64,000 nucleotides of DNA from Lysinibacillus sp. PLM2 (GTDB lineage Bacteria; Bacillota; Bacilli; Bacillales_A; Planococcaceae). Below the pieces are notes generated by a model. It did not search any database. It was given only the letters and a program-made list of their open reading frames with translations, and was not told the origin of the DNA. Location of the stretch: NCBI GenBank assembly GCA_023168345.1, contig AP025689.1, positions 1,548,001 to 1,612,000 of the forward strand. Reading direction: 5' to 3'. Of this stretch, positions 1 through 8,476 are shown one piece after another. A program made the translations under genes and the position numbers. Each line of letters opens with the position of its first letter. The stretch's first letter is position 1.

Positions 1-399
1 TGCTTTTGCAACTGCGATTAATGAATAGGCACTTGTATCCTGTGCGAATGCATAGCCATCACGTGTTGTTTCAACGAAGCGGTTATGTAGATCTTCCGCA
101 TTAGCAAAGGCAACCGAATGCACAATGCCGTGAACGACTCCAAACTGTTCTCCGATTTGCTGGAAAGCAGCTGCAATACTTTCATCACTATTTACATCGC
201 ATTCCACAACCGCGGTGTTATAATCTTGGTAATCATTTAAAACCTTTTCGATTTTACCTTTAGAACGTTCTTTTCTATATGTAAAGATTACATTAGCGCC
301 AACTTCTAATAATTTTTTAGCGATTCCCCATGCGATACTGCGTTCGTTAGCTACACCCATTACCACAATATTCTTATCTTTTAATTGTAAAATGTCCAT
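1..399 (-). CDS. fabI: Enoyl-[acyl-carrier-protein] reductase FabI, N-terminal part
   Basis: Only the first 133 codons lie in the window; the gene continues past the left edge. The reading frame from the ATG at 399 gives an SDR-type start with the NAD-binding segment GVANERSIAWG at about residues 15-25 and the SVAFAN segment near residue 95, both typical of FabI. The catalytic Tyr/Lys pair lies outside. FabI does the last reduction of each fatty acid elongation round, enoyl-ACP to acyl-ACP with NAD(P)H. A good ribosome site (AAAGGGG) sits just upstream, and a FapR operator lies in the promoter, so control by malonyl-CoA through FapR is expected. Confidence 0.95.
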   Translation of the reverse strand, partial: MDILQLKDKNIVVMGVANERSIAWGIAKKLLEVGANVIFTYRKERSKGKIEKVLNDYQDYNTAVVECDVNSDESIAAAFQQIGEQFGVVHGIVHSVAFANAEDLHNRFVETTRDGYAFAQDTSAYSLIAVAKA

Positions 400-436
400 T
401 TCAGATACCCCTTTAACTTTTTTATAATATCAGTTA

Positions 437-453
437 TTAGTACCAACTACTAA
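437..453. promoter_or_regulatory. FapR operator in the fabI promoter
   Basis: The 17-bp inverted repeat TTAGTACCAACTACTAA matches the known FapR consensus (TTAGTACC, centre, TACTAA). On the minus strand a TATTAT -10 element lies at 429-424, so the box covers the -35 region. FapR represses fatty acid synthesis genes and is released by malonyl-CoA. FapR itself is not in the window. Confidence 0.85.
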
Positions 454-524
454 AAAGATTTTAACAGTTATTTCTGTAAATATCAACAGAATTATAGTAC
501 CCTTTGATGATAGGAGGTAATCTT

Positions 525-1196
525 ATGGGCCTATCTGTAAAACAAATGATTGAATTAAATAATAAAAAACGACAATTATTAACTTCTGAAAATGAATCAT
601 ATTATAGTAATCTACTTGTTTATATAAGATCTATTGGATTTAAAAATGAAAAAGCTATGGAAGAAAAACTTTTGGAAATATTGGACAAATTAATAAAAGG
701 ACAAAATGAAGGGGATAGTGCTGAAGATTTATTTGGAATATCAGCAAAAGACCTTGGAAATGAAATCCTTCAATCGATTCCAGAAGCATCATTCAAGGAA
801 AAAATGGAATTTGGACTTGAAATAGGGTTAACTCTATTTGGATGGTTCCTAGTGATTTGGGGAATTGTCCCACTTATTAAAAATGAAAATCCAATTGTAT
901 ATCTTGGCTCATTTGTAGTTTCACTTGTATTATTAGTAGTATCATTATCTTTCATGATTATCTTAATAATGGGAGTTTTAAAGAAAAATGCTTTCGAGAA
1001 TAAGAGAAATTCAAATAAAATAATCATTGCATCAGGGGGGATTGTTGGGTTACTTTTTGTAGCAAGTATCCTTGTTCAACTAGTAGTGCCGCCATTTGGC
1101 ATAGCTTTTGAAGTGACTTATTTTACACCGATTGGTTTAGGAAGCTTCTTTTTATTAGCAAGCTATCTGTTAAAAAAATCGAGAGAGTCAAAATAA
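525..1196 (+). CDS. DUF1129 family integral membrane protein
   Basis: A 223-residue protein starting at the ATG at 525, chosen because GGAGG at 513-517 stands at the right distance; an upstream in-frame TTG at 504 would precede that site. The N-terminal ~90 residues are soluble and helical (RQLLTSENESYY, then an acidic GDSAEDLFG segment). About four hydrophobic segments follow from residue ~100 to the end. This layout matches DUF1129 proteins of Firmicutes, whose function is unknown. It is divergent from fabI and ends in a terminator shared with the ferredoxin gene. Confidence 0.75.
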   Translation: MGLSVKQMIELNNKKRQLLTSENESYYSNLLVYIRSIGFKNEKAMEEKLLEILDKLIKGQNEGDSAEDLFGISAKDLGNEILQSIPEASFKEKMEFGLEIGLTLFGWFLVIWGIVPLIKNENPIVYLGSFVVSLVLLVVSLSFMIILIMGVLKKNAFENKRNSNKIIIASGGIVGLLFVASILVQLVVPPFGIAFEVTYFTPIGLGSFFLLASYLLKKSRESK

Positions 1197-1224
1197 AAAA
1201 GGACATGGGCGACATGTCCTTTTT
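1195..1224. terminator. Bidirectional intrinsic terminator
   Basis: Stem GGACATG (1201-1207) / CATGTCC (1213-1219) flanked by an A-run on the left and a T-run on the right. It can end both the DUF1129 gene on the plus strand and ferredoxin on the minus strand. Confidence 0.85.
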
Positions 1225-1225
1225 A

Positions 1226-1495
<270 letters not shown>

Positions 1496-1580
1496 TCAGC
1501 TTACATAGAAGCTACCTTACTATTCTAAAACGGTTTAAACTACTTTTCAACATAAATACTAAGAAATTGGAGTGCTTGAA

Positions 1581-2612
1581 TTGATATTTCAATCAATAGT
1601 CTTAAAAATTCTTCACAAATTAAATAGTGAACGTACGATTTCTGCGGTTTATCACTTAATTCGTGGAAAACGTTCAGGACAGACAATTCAAGATGTAGGT
1701 ATATTCCATTTGCATAAATTTTTCGGAATTTTACCGAAGCTAAGTAGAAAAATATTTGATGAAGAAATTAATAGTTTAATAGAAAATCAGTACATATCAA
1801 TTGTACAGGAATCGAACTATGAAGTAACGGAAAATGGCTTAAAAAAAGTGCAGGAGCCACTGCCGATTACTTTTGATGGTTGGCATTATCGAGGAAATGA
1901 ACATCTATTTTTTGCGAGATTATCTTTAATTGTTCAAAGTCTATCCCATCAAAAAAGAGGGATTATGAAGTTTATTCCTATACAACAAAACGAAGAAGTT
2001 CAACAATGGGTGAAAAATTTTTTACTAGGAAATCATTATCAAAATGGGACATTACAGGATAGTTTGCTAGAGGAAATGATTCTAAGCTTAGAAAATACTA
2101 CTTGTAATGAAACGGATAAACTATTTGTTATGCAAAGGTTAGCGGGGTATAAAATCCCTGGATATACTTGGCAACAAATAAGTATGTTAGAAAATGTTTC
2201 GAATATGGATGTTCAGTTAACTTATATTTCTTGCTTACATAATTGGCTTAATGAAATTACGCAGAATAATGAACAATATCCCTTATTAAATCAAATTGCA
2301 ATGAATATAAGAATCGAAATTCCATTAACAGGCTCTGCACTTCAAACAGCAAATTTATTTCGTAAAGGGTATTCTATTGAACAAATTAGTTCCATTCGAA
2401 ACTTGAAAATCAGTACGATTGAAGATCATATTGTCGAACTTGCTATGAATGAACCGAATTTTTCGATTGATGAGTTTATATCAGCTACAGACATAGAGTT
2501 AGTGTTAAAAGCTATTCATGATTACAACACACGAAAGCTTAAAATTTTACATGAAGTAATACCGCATTTAAGCTATTTCCAGCTTAGACTTGTGCTTGCT
2601 AGAGGGGAATGA
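1581..2612 (+). CDS. ypbB: YpbB, helix-turn-helix protein preceding RecQ-type helicase
   Basis: A 343-residue protein of unknown role, recognised by position and by its C-terminal helix-turn-helix segment (LFRKGYSIEQISSIRNLKIS, about residues 260-280) of the type found in RecQ C-terminal regions. I place the start at TTG 1581 because TTGGAG at 1567-1572 gives normal spacing; the in-frame GTG at 1572 overlaps that site. The end lies a few bases from the recS start, so the two genes are probably translated together. Partnership with the helicase is inferred from the constant pairing in Bacillales. Confidence 0.85.
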   Translation: MIFQSIVLKILHKLNSERTISAVYHLIRGKRSGQTIQDVGIFHLHKFFGILPKLSRKIFDEEINSLIENQYISIVQESNYEVTENGLKKVQEPLPITFDGWHYRGNEHLFFARLSLIVQSLSHQKRGIMKFIPIQQNEEVQQWVKNFLLGNHYQNGTLQDSLLEEMILSLENTTCNETDKLFVMQRLAGYKIPGYTWQQISMLENVSNMDVQLTYISCLHNWLNEITQNNEQYPLLNQIAMNIRIEIPLTGSALQTANLFRKGYSIEQISSIRNLKISTIEDHIVELAMNEPNFSIDEFISATDIELVLKAIHDYNTRKLKILHEVIPHLSYFQLRLVLARGE

Positions 2613-2617
2613 TTATA

Positions 2618-4063
2618 TTGCAATTAGAAGCAACCTTAAACAAATATTTTGGCTATTCTTCATTTCGCCCAGGTCAAAAGGAAGTAATTGAGCAATTAGT
2701 TAAAGGGCAAGATGTCATTGCTTTATTGCCAACTGGAATGGGGAAATCTCTATGTTATCAACTACCTGGATATATATTTGAAGCGCCAGTGCTAATAATT
2801 TCTCCATTGCTTTCATTAATGCAAGATCAAGTGACGCAAATGAAACAAAATGGGGAAAAACGAGTTATTGCGATTAATTCATTTTTAACAGCAGAACAAA
2901 AGCAAGTTGCCATCAACGAGCTTCATCAATATCGATTTATTTTTATATCACCCGAAATGTTGTTACAAGCTCATGTTCAGAACCGATTATCTCAAATGGC
3001 ATTATCATTAATTGTTATAGATGAAGCCCATTGTATATCGCAATGGGGATTTGATTTTCGTCCTGATTATTTGCGAATTGGAGAGGTATTTGATCGCGAA
3101 AATCGCCCACCTATTCTCGCATTATCAGCTACTGCCACAGACAAGGTTCTTGGCGATGTTGAAAAATATTTGAAAATGAAGATTCCATATAAATATATTC
3201 ATTCAGTTGATCGCCCAAATATCCATTTGGGAAAACGTTTCTTTCGAGATCAAGAGGATAAATTACAATGGATATTACAACACGTACAAGATACTGAGGG
3301 GCCAGGGATTATTTATACTCAATCTCGCTCGAAAACGGAAAGTATAAGTGAAAGATTACTACAGCTCGGAATATCCGTTGCCTCTTACCATGCGGGAAAA
3401 GATGCGTTAGATCGACAATTTATTCAGCAGCAATTCATAGAAGGTTCACTCGATTGGATCGTTGCAACAAATTCTTTTGGAATGGGTGTAAATAAGCAGG
3501 ATGTTAGACAAGTAATCCATTTTTCAATTCCTTCCAATGTGGCCAGCTATATGCAGGAAATTGGAAGAGCGGGCCGCGATGGTGAGCATGCGTTAGCAAT
3601 CATTTTATATACTGACGGGGATGAAGATGTCGCAAGAATGCTTGCAACAGATGATTTACCGACTGAGCATCATATTGAACGATATGCCCAATACATATCT
3701 CAAAATGAAAATGTGAAAAATATGATTCAAAATGGTGAAATCTCAGAAACAGCTCTACGTGTACTAGATTATTGGATGGTCCAACTGCCTCGGGAACAAG
3801 TTGCTCATATTCTAACGGAAATGAAAAGGGAAAAATTACTTGAAATTGATGAAATGATGGGTATCGTTCGCACTGAAAAATGTATGCGAGAAAGAATCGT
3901 ACACTATTTTGGACAAACATTAGCATCAAAACCAGAAAATTGCTGTGAAAGCTGTGGACTAAGCTTTTTTGATATTATTCGACCACGTGAAAAAGACAAG
4001 GCTTCATATCAACCTATTACGTGGAAAGAACGAATTGAAAGTATATTGTTAGGAAATGAATAA
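2618..4063 (+). CDS. recS: RecQ-family ATP-dependent DNA helicase RecS
   Basis: A 481-residue SF2 helicase. From the TTG at 2618 the RecQ motif 0 (FRPGQ, residues 16-20), Walker A TGMGKS (39-44), DEAH with ISQWG, the SATA motif and QEIGRAGRDG arginine-finger motif VI are all present. Cysteines near the C-terminus (CMRE, then NCCESC) form the RecQ zinc site. There is no HRDC domain, so this is the short paralogue (B. subtilis RecS), not full RecQ. TTG 2618 fits AGAGGGG at 2601-2607; an ATG at 2609 would be only one base from it. Acts in recombination and fork repair. Confidence 0.92.
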   Translation: MQLEATLNKYFGYSSFRPGQKEVIEQLVKGQDVIALLPTGMGKSLCYQLPGYIFEAPVLIISPLLSLMQDQVTQMKQNGEKRVIAINSFLTAEQKQVAINELHQYRFIFISPEMLLQAHVQNRLSQMALSLIVIDEAHCISQWGFDFRPDYLRIGEVFDRENRPPILALSATATDKVLGDVEKYLKMKIPYKYIHSVDRPNIHLGKRFFRDQEDKLQWILQHVQDTEGPGIIYTQSRSKTESISERLLQLGISVASYHAGKDALDRQFIQQQFIEGSLDWIVATNSFGMGVNKQDVRQVIHFSIPSNVASYMQEIGRAGRDGEHALAIILYTDGDEDVARMLATDDLPTEHHIERYAQYISQNENVKNMIQNGEISETALRVLDYWMVQLPREQVAHILTEMKREKLLEIDEMMGIVRTEKCMRERIVHYFGQTLASKPENCCESCGLSFFDIIRPREKDKASYQPITWKERIESILLGNE

Positions 4064-4169
4064 ATTTAGATGGTTTTCATGTTTTCGACAAAATCCCCGA
4101 AAATAGGTTTTGACATTTACTTTTTTGATAAATTTCGGCATAATATACAGTAATGTCGGAGGTGGCAAG

Positions 4170-4817
4170 ATGAGTAGGGAAGACTATAGAGATAAAATTG
4201 AAGAACATCGCCAATCAATTAAAGTTGATCAAGATCAGACGAACTCCAGACGAGCACGTTCAAAAGGGAGAACTACTGTTCAAAGAAAAAAACGTCGAGA
4301 TCCATTACTAACAACATTAGCTATAATACTAGTTTTAATACCGTTATGTGTATTAATATATTTTTCAGTTATTTGGTCTCCAGGGACAACTGAAGAGGTC
4401 CAAAATGGCAATGAAACAGTAGAATTTGAAGAAAACAATGGTTTACCTGAAACTGACAACAATAATGAAGCAGGTAACGTTGATGATTTAAATGGCGACA
4501 GTGAACAAACAGGAAACAATGAACAGTCTGATAATGAAAGTATTTTGGATAGTACCGATCAACAACAAAATGAAGAACAAAATGATGTAGGACAAGCACC
4601 AAACAATTCTTCAAGCCCAAATAATCCAATTGAAACTAATAATGGCGAGCAAGAAAATAACAATGAAAATACTAATTCAAATGTACATATTGTAAAAGTA
4701 GGGGATACGCTTTATAGTATTGCTACAGATAACAATACAACTGTTGAACAAGTAATGTTAATCAACAATTTAAGCTCAGAAAATATTTATGTTGGACAAG
4801 AAATTCGTCTACCATAA
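4170..4817 (+). CDS. ypbE: YpbE, single-pass membrane protein with C-terminal LysM domain
   Basis: 215 residues. A basic N-terminal segment (RRARSKGR, RKKRRD) precedes one membrane helix near residues 48-70. A long Asn/Glu/Gln-rich linker and a C-terminal LysM domain (HIVKVGDTLYSIATDNNTTVEQVM) follow. The LysM should bind peptidoglycan outside the membrane. The start at ATG 4170 follows GGAGGTGG; a longer upstream frame has no ribosome site. The function beyond wall binding is unknown. A TTGACA at 4110-4115 lies upstream but has no well-spaced -10. Confidence 0.85.
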   Translation: MSREDYRDKIEEHRQSIKVDQDQTNSRRARSKGRTTVQRKKRRDPLLTTLAIILVLIPLCVLIYFSVIWSPGTTEEVQNGNETVEFEENNGLPETDNNNEAGNVDDLNGDSEQTGNNEQSDNESILDSTDQQQNEEQNDVGQAPNNSSSPNNPIETNNGEQENNNENTNSNVHIVKVGDTLYSIATDNNTTVEQVMLINNLSSENIYVGQEIRLP

Positions 4818-4886
4818 AAGAGCAATTTGTTTTCATTGAATTAGGAATACATTAAAATGAAAAACATAAAATATGTTGAATTTTGT

Positions 4887-4925
4887 AAAAGACGTAAGGT
4901 AAGAAATGCTACCTCGTCTTTTTCT
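4887..4925 (+). terminator. Intrinsic terminator after ypbE
   Basis: Left arm AAAAGACG plus AAGGTA and right arm TACCT plus CGTCTTTTT make a long imperfect stem ending in a T-rich run, 70 bases after ypbE and before ypbG. Confidence 0.65.
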
Positions 4926-4950
4926 TTTTCCTTAAAAGGGGTGAACGATC

Positions 4951-5715
4951 ATGATTTATATTATTTTGTCGATAATACTAATTTTCTGTATTTCCTTACT
5001 TTTATATATGATAAAAGAAGCTTTCGAACACAATGTTTTGCAGCATAACATCGAAGTAAAAGGTGAGTGTGAAGAACAAATCAAACTATTTTTCATATCG
5101 GACATTCATAATCGCCTTATTAGTGAAAAAGAAATTGGAGATAAGAAGGGAAATTTTGATGGCGTCATTATTGGCGGAGACTTAGCTGATAAAAGAACAC
5201 CCATTGAACGATTAATTAAAAATATTCAATTCCTAACTACTCTAGGGCCTGTTTATTTTATTTGGGGAAATAATGATCGAGAAGTAGGGGAGGAAAGACT
5301 TCGTAAAATTTTGTCTGATTCGAACGTAACTATAATTGAAAATGATGCCATTTTATTACCGAACAGAAAAAATACCATCTGGATAAATGCCATTGATGAT
5401 ACAACTACTAATAATGTCGATCTTGACAAAACATTTGCTAAGACTGAAGCAAAAGATGTTGTTTTCTTCGTCTCACATAATCCGCAAGTTTTTTCGCAAG
5501 TACTTGCACAATATAAAGTGGATTTTTTAATGGGAGGACATCTACACGGTGGTCAAATTCGACTTGGTCCATTTGGTATTTATCCTCACGGGTCCTTTTC
5601 CTATAAAAAAGGTGTACCAGTTTTAATAAGTAATGGCTATGGTACTACGCTTCTACCTTTAAGATTTGGTGCAAAACCACAATGTCACATAATTGACGTA
5701 AAGATTACAATGTAA
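4951..5715 (+). CDS. ypbG: Membrane-anchored metallophosphoesterase YpbG
   Basis: 254 residues. One hydrophobic segment (residues 1-22) anchors a calcineurin-like phosphoesterase domain. The metal-binding motifs appear in order: SDIH (~51), GGD (~72), GNND (~107), SHNP (~173) and GGHLHGGQ (~195). Substrate is unknown; relatives include UDP-diacylglucosamine and nucleotide phosphodiesterases, so a more exact name is not justified. AAGGGGTG precedes the ATG. In B. subtilis gudB lies between this gene and ypdA; it is not here. Confidence 0.88.
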   Translation: MIYIILSIILIFCISLLLYMIKEAFEHNVLQHNIEVKGECEEQIKLFFISDIHNRLISEKEIGDKKGNFDGVIIGGDLADKRTPIERLIKNIQFLTTLGPVYFIWGNNDREVGEERLRKILSDSNVTIIENDAILLPNRKNTIWINAIDDTTTNNVDLDKTFAKTEAKDVVFFVSHNPQVFSQVLAQYKVDFLMGGHLHGGQIRLGPFGIYPHGSFSYKKGVPVLISNGYGTTLLPLRFGAKPQCHIIDVKITM

Positions 5716-5782
5716 AATAAAACCACTTGCTAAAAATTAGCGATATAATATGGATAGGTTGTTTTAAGGAGATGTAAAATAT

Positions 5783-6748
5783 ATGCAAAATGTAGATGCA
5801 ATTATTGTTGGGGGAGGCCCTTGTGGCATATCGGCGGCTATTGAGTTACAAAATATCGGTTTAAAGCCGGTTATCATTGAAAAAGGGAATGTTGTCAATG
5901 CCCTTTATAATTACCCGACACATCAAACATTTTTTAGTACAAGTGAAAAATTAGCAATTGGAGATGTACCATTTATTATTGAAGAACGGAAACCTAGAAG
6001 AAATCAGGCGCTCGTTTACTATCGTGAAGTGGTAAAGATGAAAAATTTAAATGTACATCGTTTTGAAAAAGTAGAGTCTGTATCAAAACAAGCAAATGGT
6101 CAATTTATCGTTAAATCAGATAAAGGAGTTTATGAGACACCTTATGTAATTTTGGCGACTGGTTATTATGACCACCCGAATTACTTAAATATACCTGGAG
6201 AAGACTTATCAAAAGTTTTTCACTATTTTAAAGAAGCCCATCCTTTTTTCGATACGGATGTGCTTGTAATTGGAGGTAAAAACTCAGCAGTCGATGCAGC
6301 ACTTGAATTAAATAAAGCTGGAGCTAGAGTGACCGTGTCCTATCGTGGTAGCTCCTATTCCCCAAGTGTAAAGCCGTGGATATTACCAGAGTTTGAAGCA
6401 CTTGTAAGAAATAGAGAAGTAAACATGATTTTCAATAGTCATGTCGTTGAAATTCGGGAATCTGATATTGTTATCTCAGTTGATGGCAAGGAACAAGTAA
6501 TGAAAAATGATTTTGTTTTTGCGATGACCGGATATCACCCAGACCATAGCTTCATTTCTGCAATGGGTGTTCAAATTGATCAAGAGACAGGTAGACCAAT
6601 TTATAATGAAGAAACGATGGAAACTAATGTTGAAAATTTATTTATTGCTGGCGTACTTGCTGCTGGAAATAATGCAAATGAAATATTTATTGAAAACGGT
6701 AAATATCATGGTGGGTTCATTGCGAAACATATAATTGGAAATCGTTAG
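5783..6748 (+). CDS. ypdA: Bacillithiol disulfide reductase YpdA (Bdr)
   Basis: 321-residue FAD/NAD(P)H flavoprotein. The N-terminal Rossmann motif GGGPCG (residues 10-15) carries Cys14, the conserved cysteine thought to react with bacillithiol disulfide. A second nucleotide site, VIGGKNSAVDAALEL, lies near residue 163. Length and sequence match YpdA, which reduces BSSB to bacillithiol with NADPH. AAGGAGATG precedes the ATG. bshA, for bacillithiol synthesis, is 37 kb downstream in the same window, so the thiol system is probably active in this organism. Confidence 0.93.
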   Translation: MQNVDAIIVGGGPCGISAAIELQNIGLKPVIIEKGNVVNALYNYPTHQTFFSTSEKLAIGDVPFIIEERKPRRNQALVYYREVVKMKNLNVHRFEKVESVSKQANGQFIVKSDKGVYETPYVILATGYYDHPNYLNIPGEDLSKVFHYFKEAHPFFDTDVLVIGGKNSAVDAALELNKAGARVTVSYRGSSYSPSVKPWILPEFEALVRNREVNMIFNSHVVEIRESDIVISVDGKEQVMKNDFVFAMTGYHPDHSFISAMGVQIDQETGRPIYNEETMETNVENLFIAGVLAAGNNANEIFIENGKYHGGFIAKHIIGNR

Positions 6749-7089
6749 TTGTATATGTGAGTTGTGAAACCAACTTTATACGGCACATTTGAACAATAGT
6801 GCGAAATAAAGGTGGATAAAAATGAGCGATTATCATCTGAGATATAGATAGTGAAAATTCCTAATGAAGTGGGGACAATACCGACTTTTAAAGAGTAGAA
6901 AATAGTCATTTTTTACACATAAAAAGTCACTAGTGATTAGTGAACTTTTTAAGGAATTTGTCTATATTTGTAGAACGATTAATAAAGGATTGTACAAGGC
7001 TTTATGCGAATTGTAATTGATAGTGAGGAAAATATATTATCAAATTTTATAATATGACAATAGAATTTTATATGGAGTGGATTAACCTT
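6749..7089. other. Gene-poor stretch downstream of ypdA
   Basis: No convincing gene. It contains AAAAAGT-CACTA / TAGTG-ACTTTTT (6921-6950), a weak terminator-like hairpin that may end ypdA, and a nine-codon frame at 6822 (start ATGAGCGAT after AAAGGTGG) that I do not call as a gene. A TATAAT at 7048-7053 may be the -10 of the next gene. Confidence 0.5.
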
Positions 7090-7380
7090 ATGATTATATT
7101 TTATTTGCTTTTGTGGTGGCATTTTCCTGTCTTAATAGTCATTTTAATGTTTGTTAGTGGATTAATCTGTTATCTATTCCCACGTTTTCCATCGTTTATA
7201 ATCATGTTATTAAATGTTTTAATGGGCTTCGTTTATTCAATAATTATTAATGCAGAGGCTTTATCGTTTTTAATAGTTTGTGTAACTGTAATTTTTACAC
7301 TCATACCAATTTTATTGGTTAAATATACAATTCACCTTAAAAGAAAAGCGGACGAAATGTATAATTCTGATGATTTATAA
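7090..7380 (+). CDS. Small hydrophobic membrane protein, unknown
   Basis: 96 residues from ATG 7090 (GGAG at 7074-7077, slightly long spacing); an in-frame ATG at 7054 lacks a ribosome site and lies on a TATAAT box. Three hydrophobic segments cover most of the protein, and it ends in a charged tail (HLKRKADEMYNSDDL), so it should sit in the membrane with a cytoplasmic C-terminus. I do not recognise a family. It converges on a broken gene in an accessory pocket, which adds some doubt that it is expressed. Confidence 0.5.
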   Translation: MIIFYLLLWWHFPVLIVILMFVSGLICYLFPRFPSFIIMLLNVLMGFVYSIIINAEALSFLIVCVTVIFTLIPILLVKYTIHLKRKADEMYNSDDL

Positions 7381-7382
7381 AC

Positions 7383-7952
7383 TTATCTATTGTATGTCTT
7401 AATTGTTCGGAAGTTTCCAGACTTCATAAACTCGTCAGGTAGAATAAAAGTAACTTCATCATAATAATCATAACCTTTTCCTAAAGGATCGATTCCCGAA
7501 GCTAAATAATATGCTTGCCACACAAATTTAGAACAATAAGTTTCTGTAAAATTAGATAATTGATCGTTAAATGTGTAACTCTCAATGTTATCATATATTG
7601 CAGTTGCTAAACCGCCGATATTTTCCAAATCAAGATTGTAATTTCCGTTGTAACGTCTAACTACTACATCATCAGCTCCAAAAAGATTATTAATGTAATT
7701 AGTAACAGTATCCATCCTTTTACCATCAGTATCTGGATAAGAATGATAAACATTTTAATCATCACCAACAATAGCAATATGTCCAGCAAAAAAAGTAGAT
7801 TTTGATTTTGGTGAATAAATTATATCCCCAGCTTCAACTTGAATTAATGTCCCAGGATAATATGATGCCGCTTTTGATTCACTAGGACTAAATAAAAAAG
7901 TAAAAGACACAAAAGCTAATAATAGAAATGATAAGATAATATTTTGTTTCAT
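7383..7952 (-). pseudogene. Secreted YiiX/YycO-like cysteine hydrolase, split by an in-frame stop
   Basis: The first 65 codons give a signal peptide (MKQNIILSFLLLAFVSFTFLF to SKAA), then YPGTLIQVEAGDIIYSP and the catalytic-His segment GHIAIVGDD. A TAA at 7757-7755 follows. The same frame continues without shift for 13 codons to an ATG and a further 110 residues with the catalytic-Cys segment YCSKFVWQAYY. Together they make 189 codons of a permuted NlpC/P60-type hydrolase. One base change explains the break. The downstream half has no ribosome site, so the locus is most likely a recent pseudogene. Confidence 0.8.
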
Positions 7953-8415
7953 TTCATTCCTCCTTTGTAAACCAATTTATTAACAAAAAATATAAATTAT
8001 TCCAATTTTTTAAAATGATTTTTTTGGATTTACCTCTGTGGTCTTTTTATAAAAATGATTTGTAATTATTTCTATCACCCAAACCCTGGCCACTTGCGGT
8101 CAGTTTTGTAATACGGAGGTAGGAACATAATTGGAGCCGTTTAGATTCAAATAAAAAATGTAAACCTACTAAAAGTTTGGGAGGGCAGACATTAAAAGTA
8201 TTGTTAAAGCATTAGAAAGACTTAATTAAGAAAGTGCAATTCAAAGAATTAGTGGCGTGTGCTTATGGAGCGCGCCAACCACAAGAAAATGTTTTTTTAT
8301 GATTGTTAGATGTGCCAGTAGAAATATTGTTTGGCTAAAATCTACCCATTGCAGATTCTCTATCATTAGATGTTCAGCTAGGTAATAAGTGAAATCAACA
8401 ACACAATAAAATAAA
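7953..8415. other. Non-coding stretch, probable decayed DNA
   Basis: About 460 bases with no intact frame on either strand. Short frames between 8190 and 8340 look like broken coding sequence but match nothing I recognise. Only the terminator at its right end is definite. Confidence 0.5.
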
Positions 8416-8454
8416 AATCTGCTATTCCGTGTATTATAATCGGAATAGCAGATT
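8416..8454 (-). terminator. Intrinsic terminator of ansA
   Basis: Perfect 14-bp stem, AATCTGCTATTCCG (8416-8429) with its complement at 8441-8454, 11-base loop. On the minus strand it is followed by a T-rich run, just past the ansA stop. Confidence 0.88.
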
Positions 8455-8476
8455 ATTTAATTTATATCTAAATAAA

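Noticed and set aside
4110-4169. Longer N-terminus for ypbE
   Set aside because: The extension has no ribosome site and contains the TTGACA; ATG 4170 has GGAGGTGG at the right distance.
6822-6851. Nine-codon frame after AAAGGTGG
   Set aside because: Too short to support; might be chance or a leader peptide, but nothing downstream suggests attenuation.
8190-8340. Degraded transposase or gene fragment
   Set aside because: Short frames look coding-like but match no family I recognise and have no inverted repeats or target duplications.
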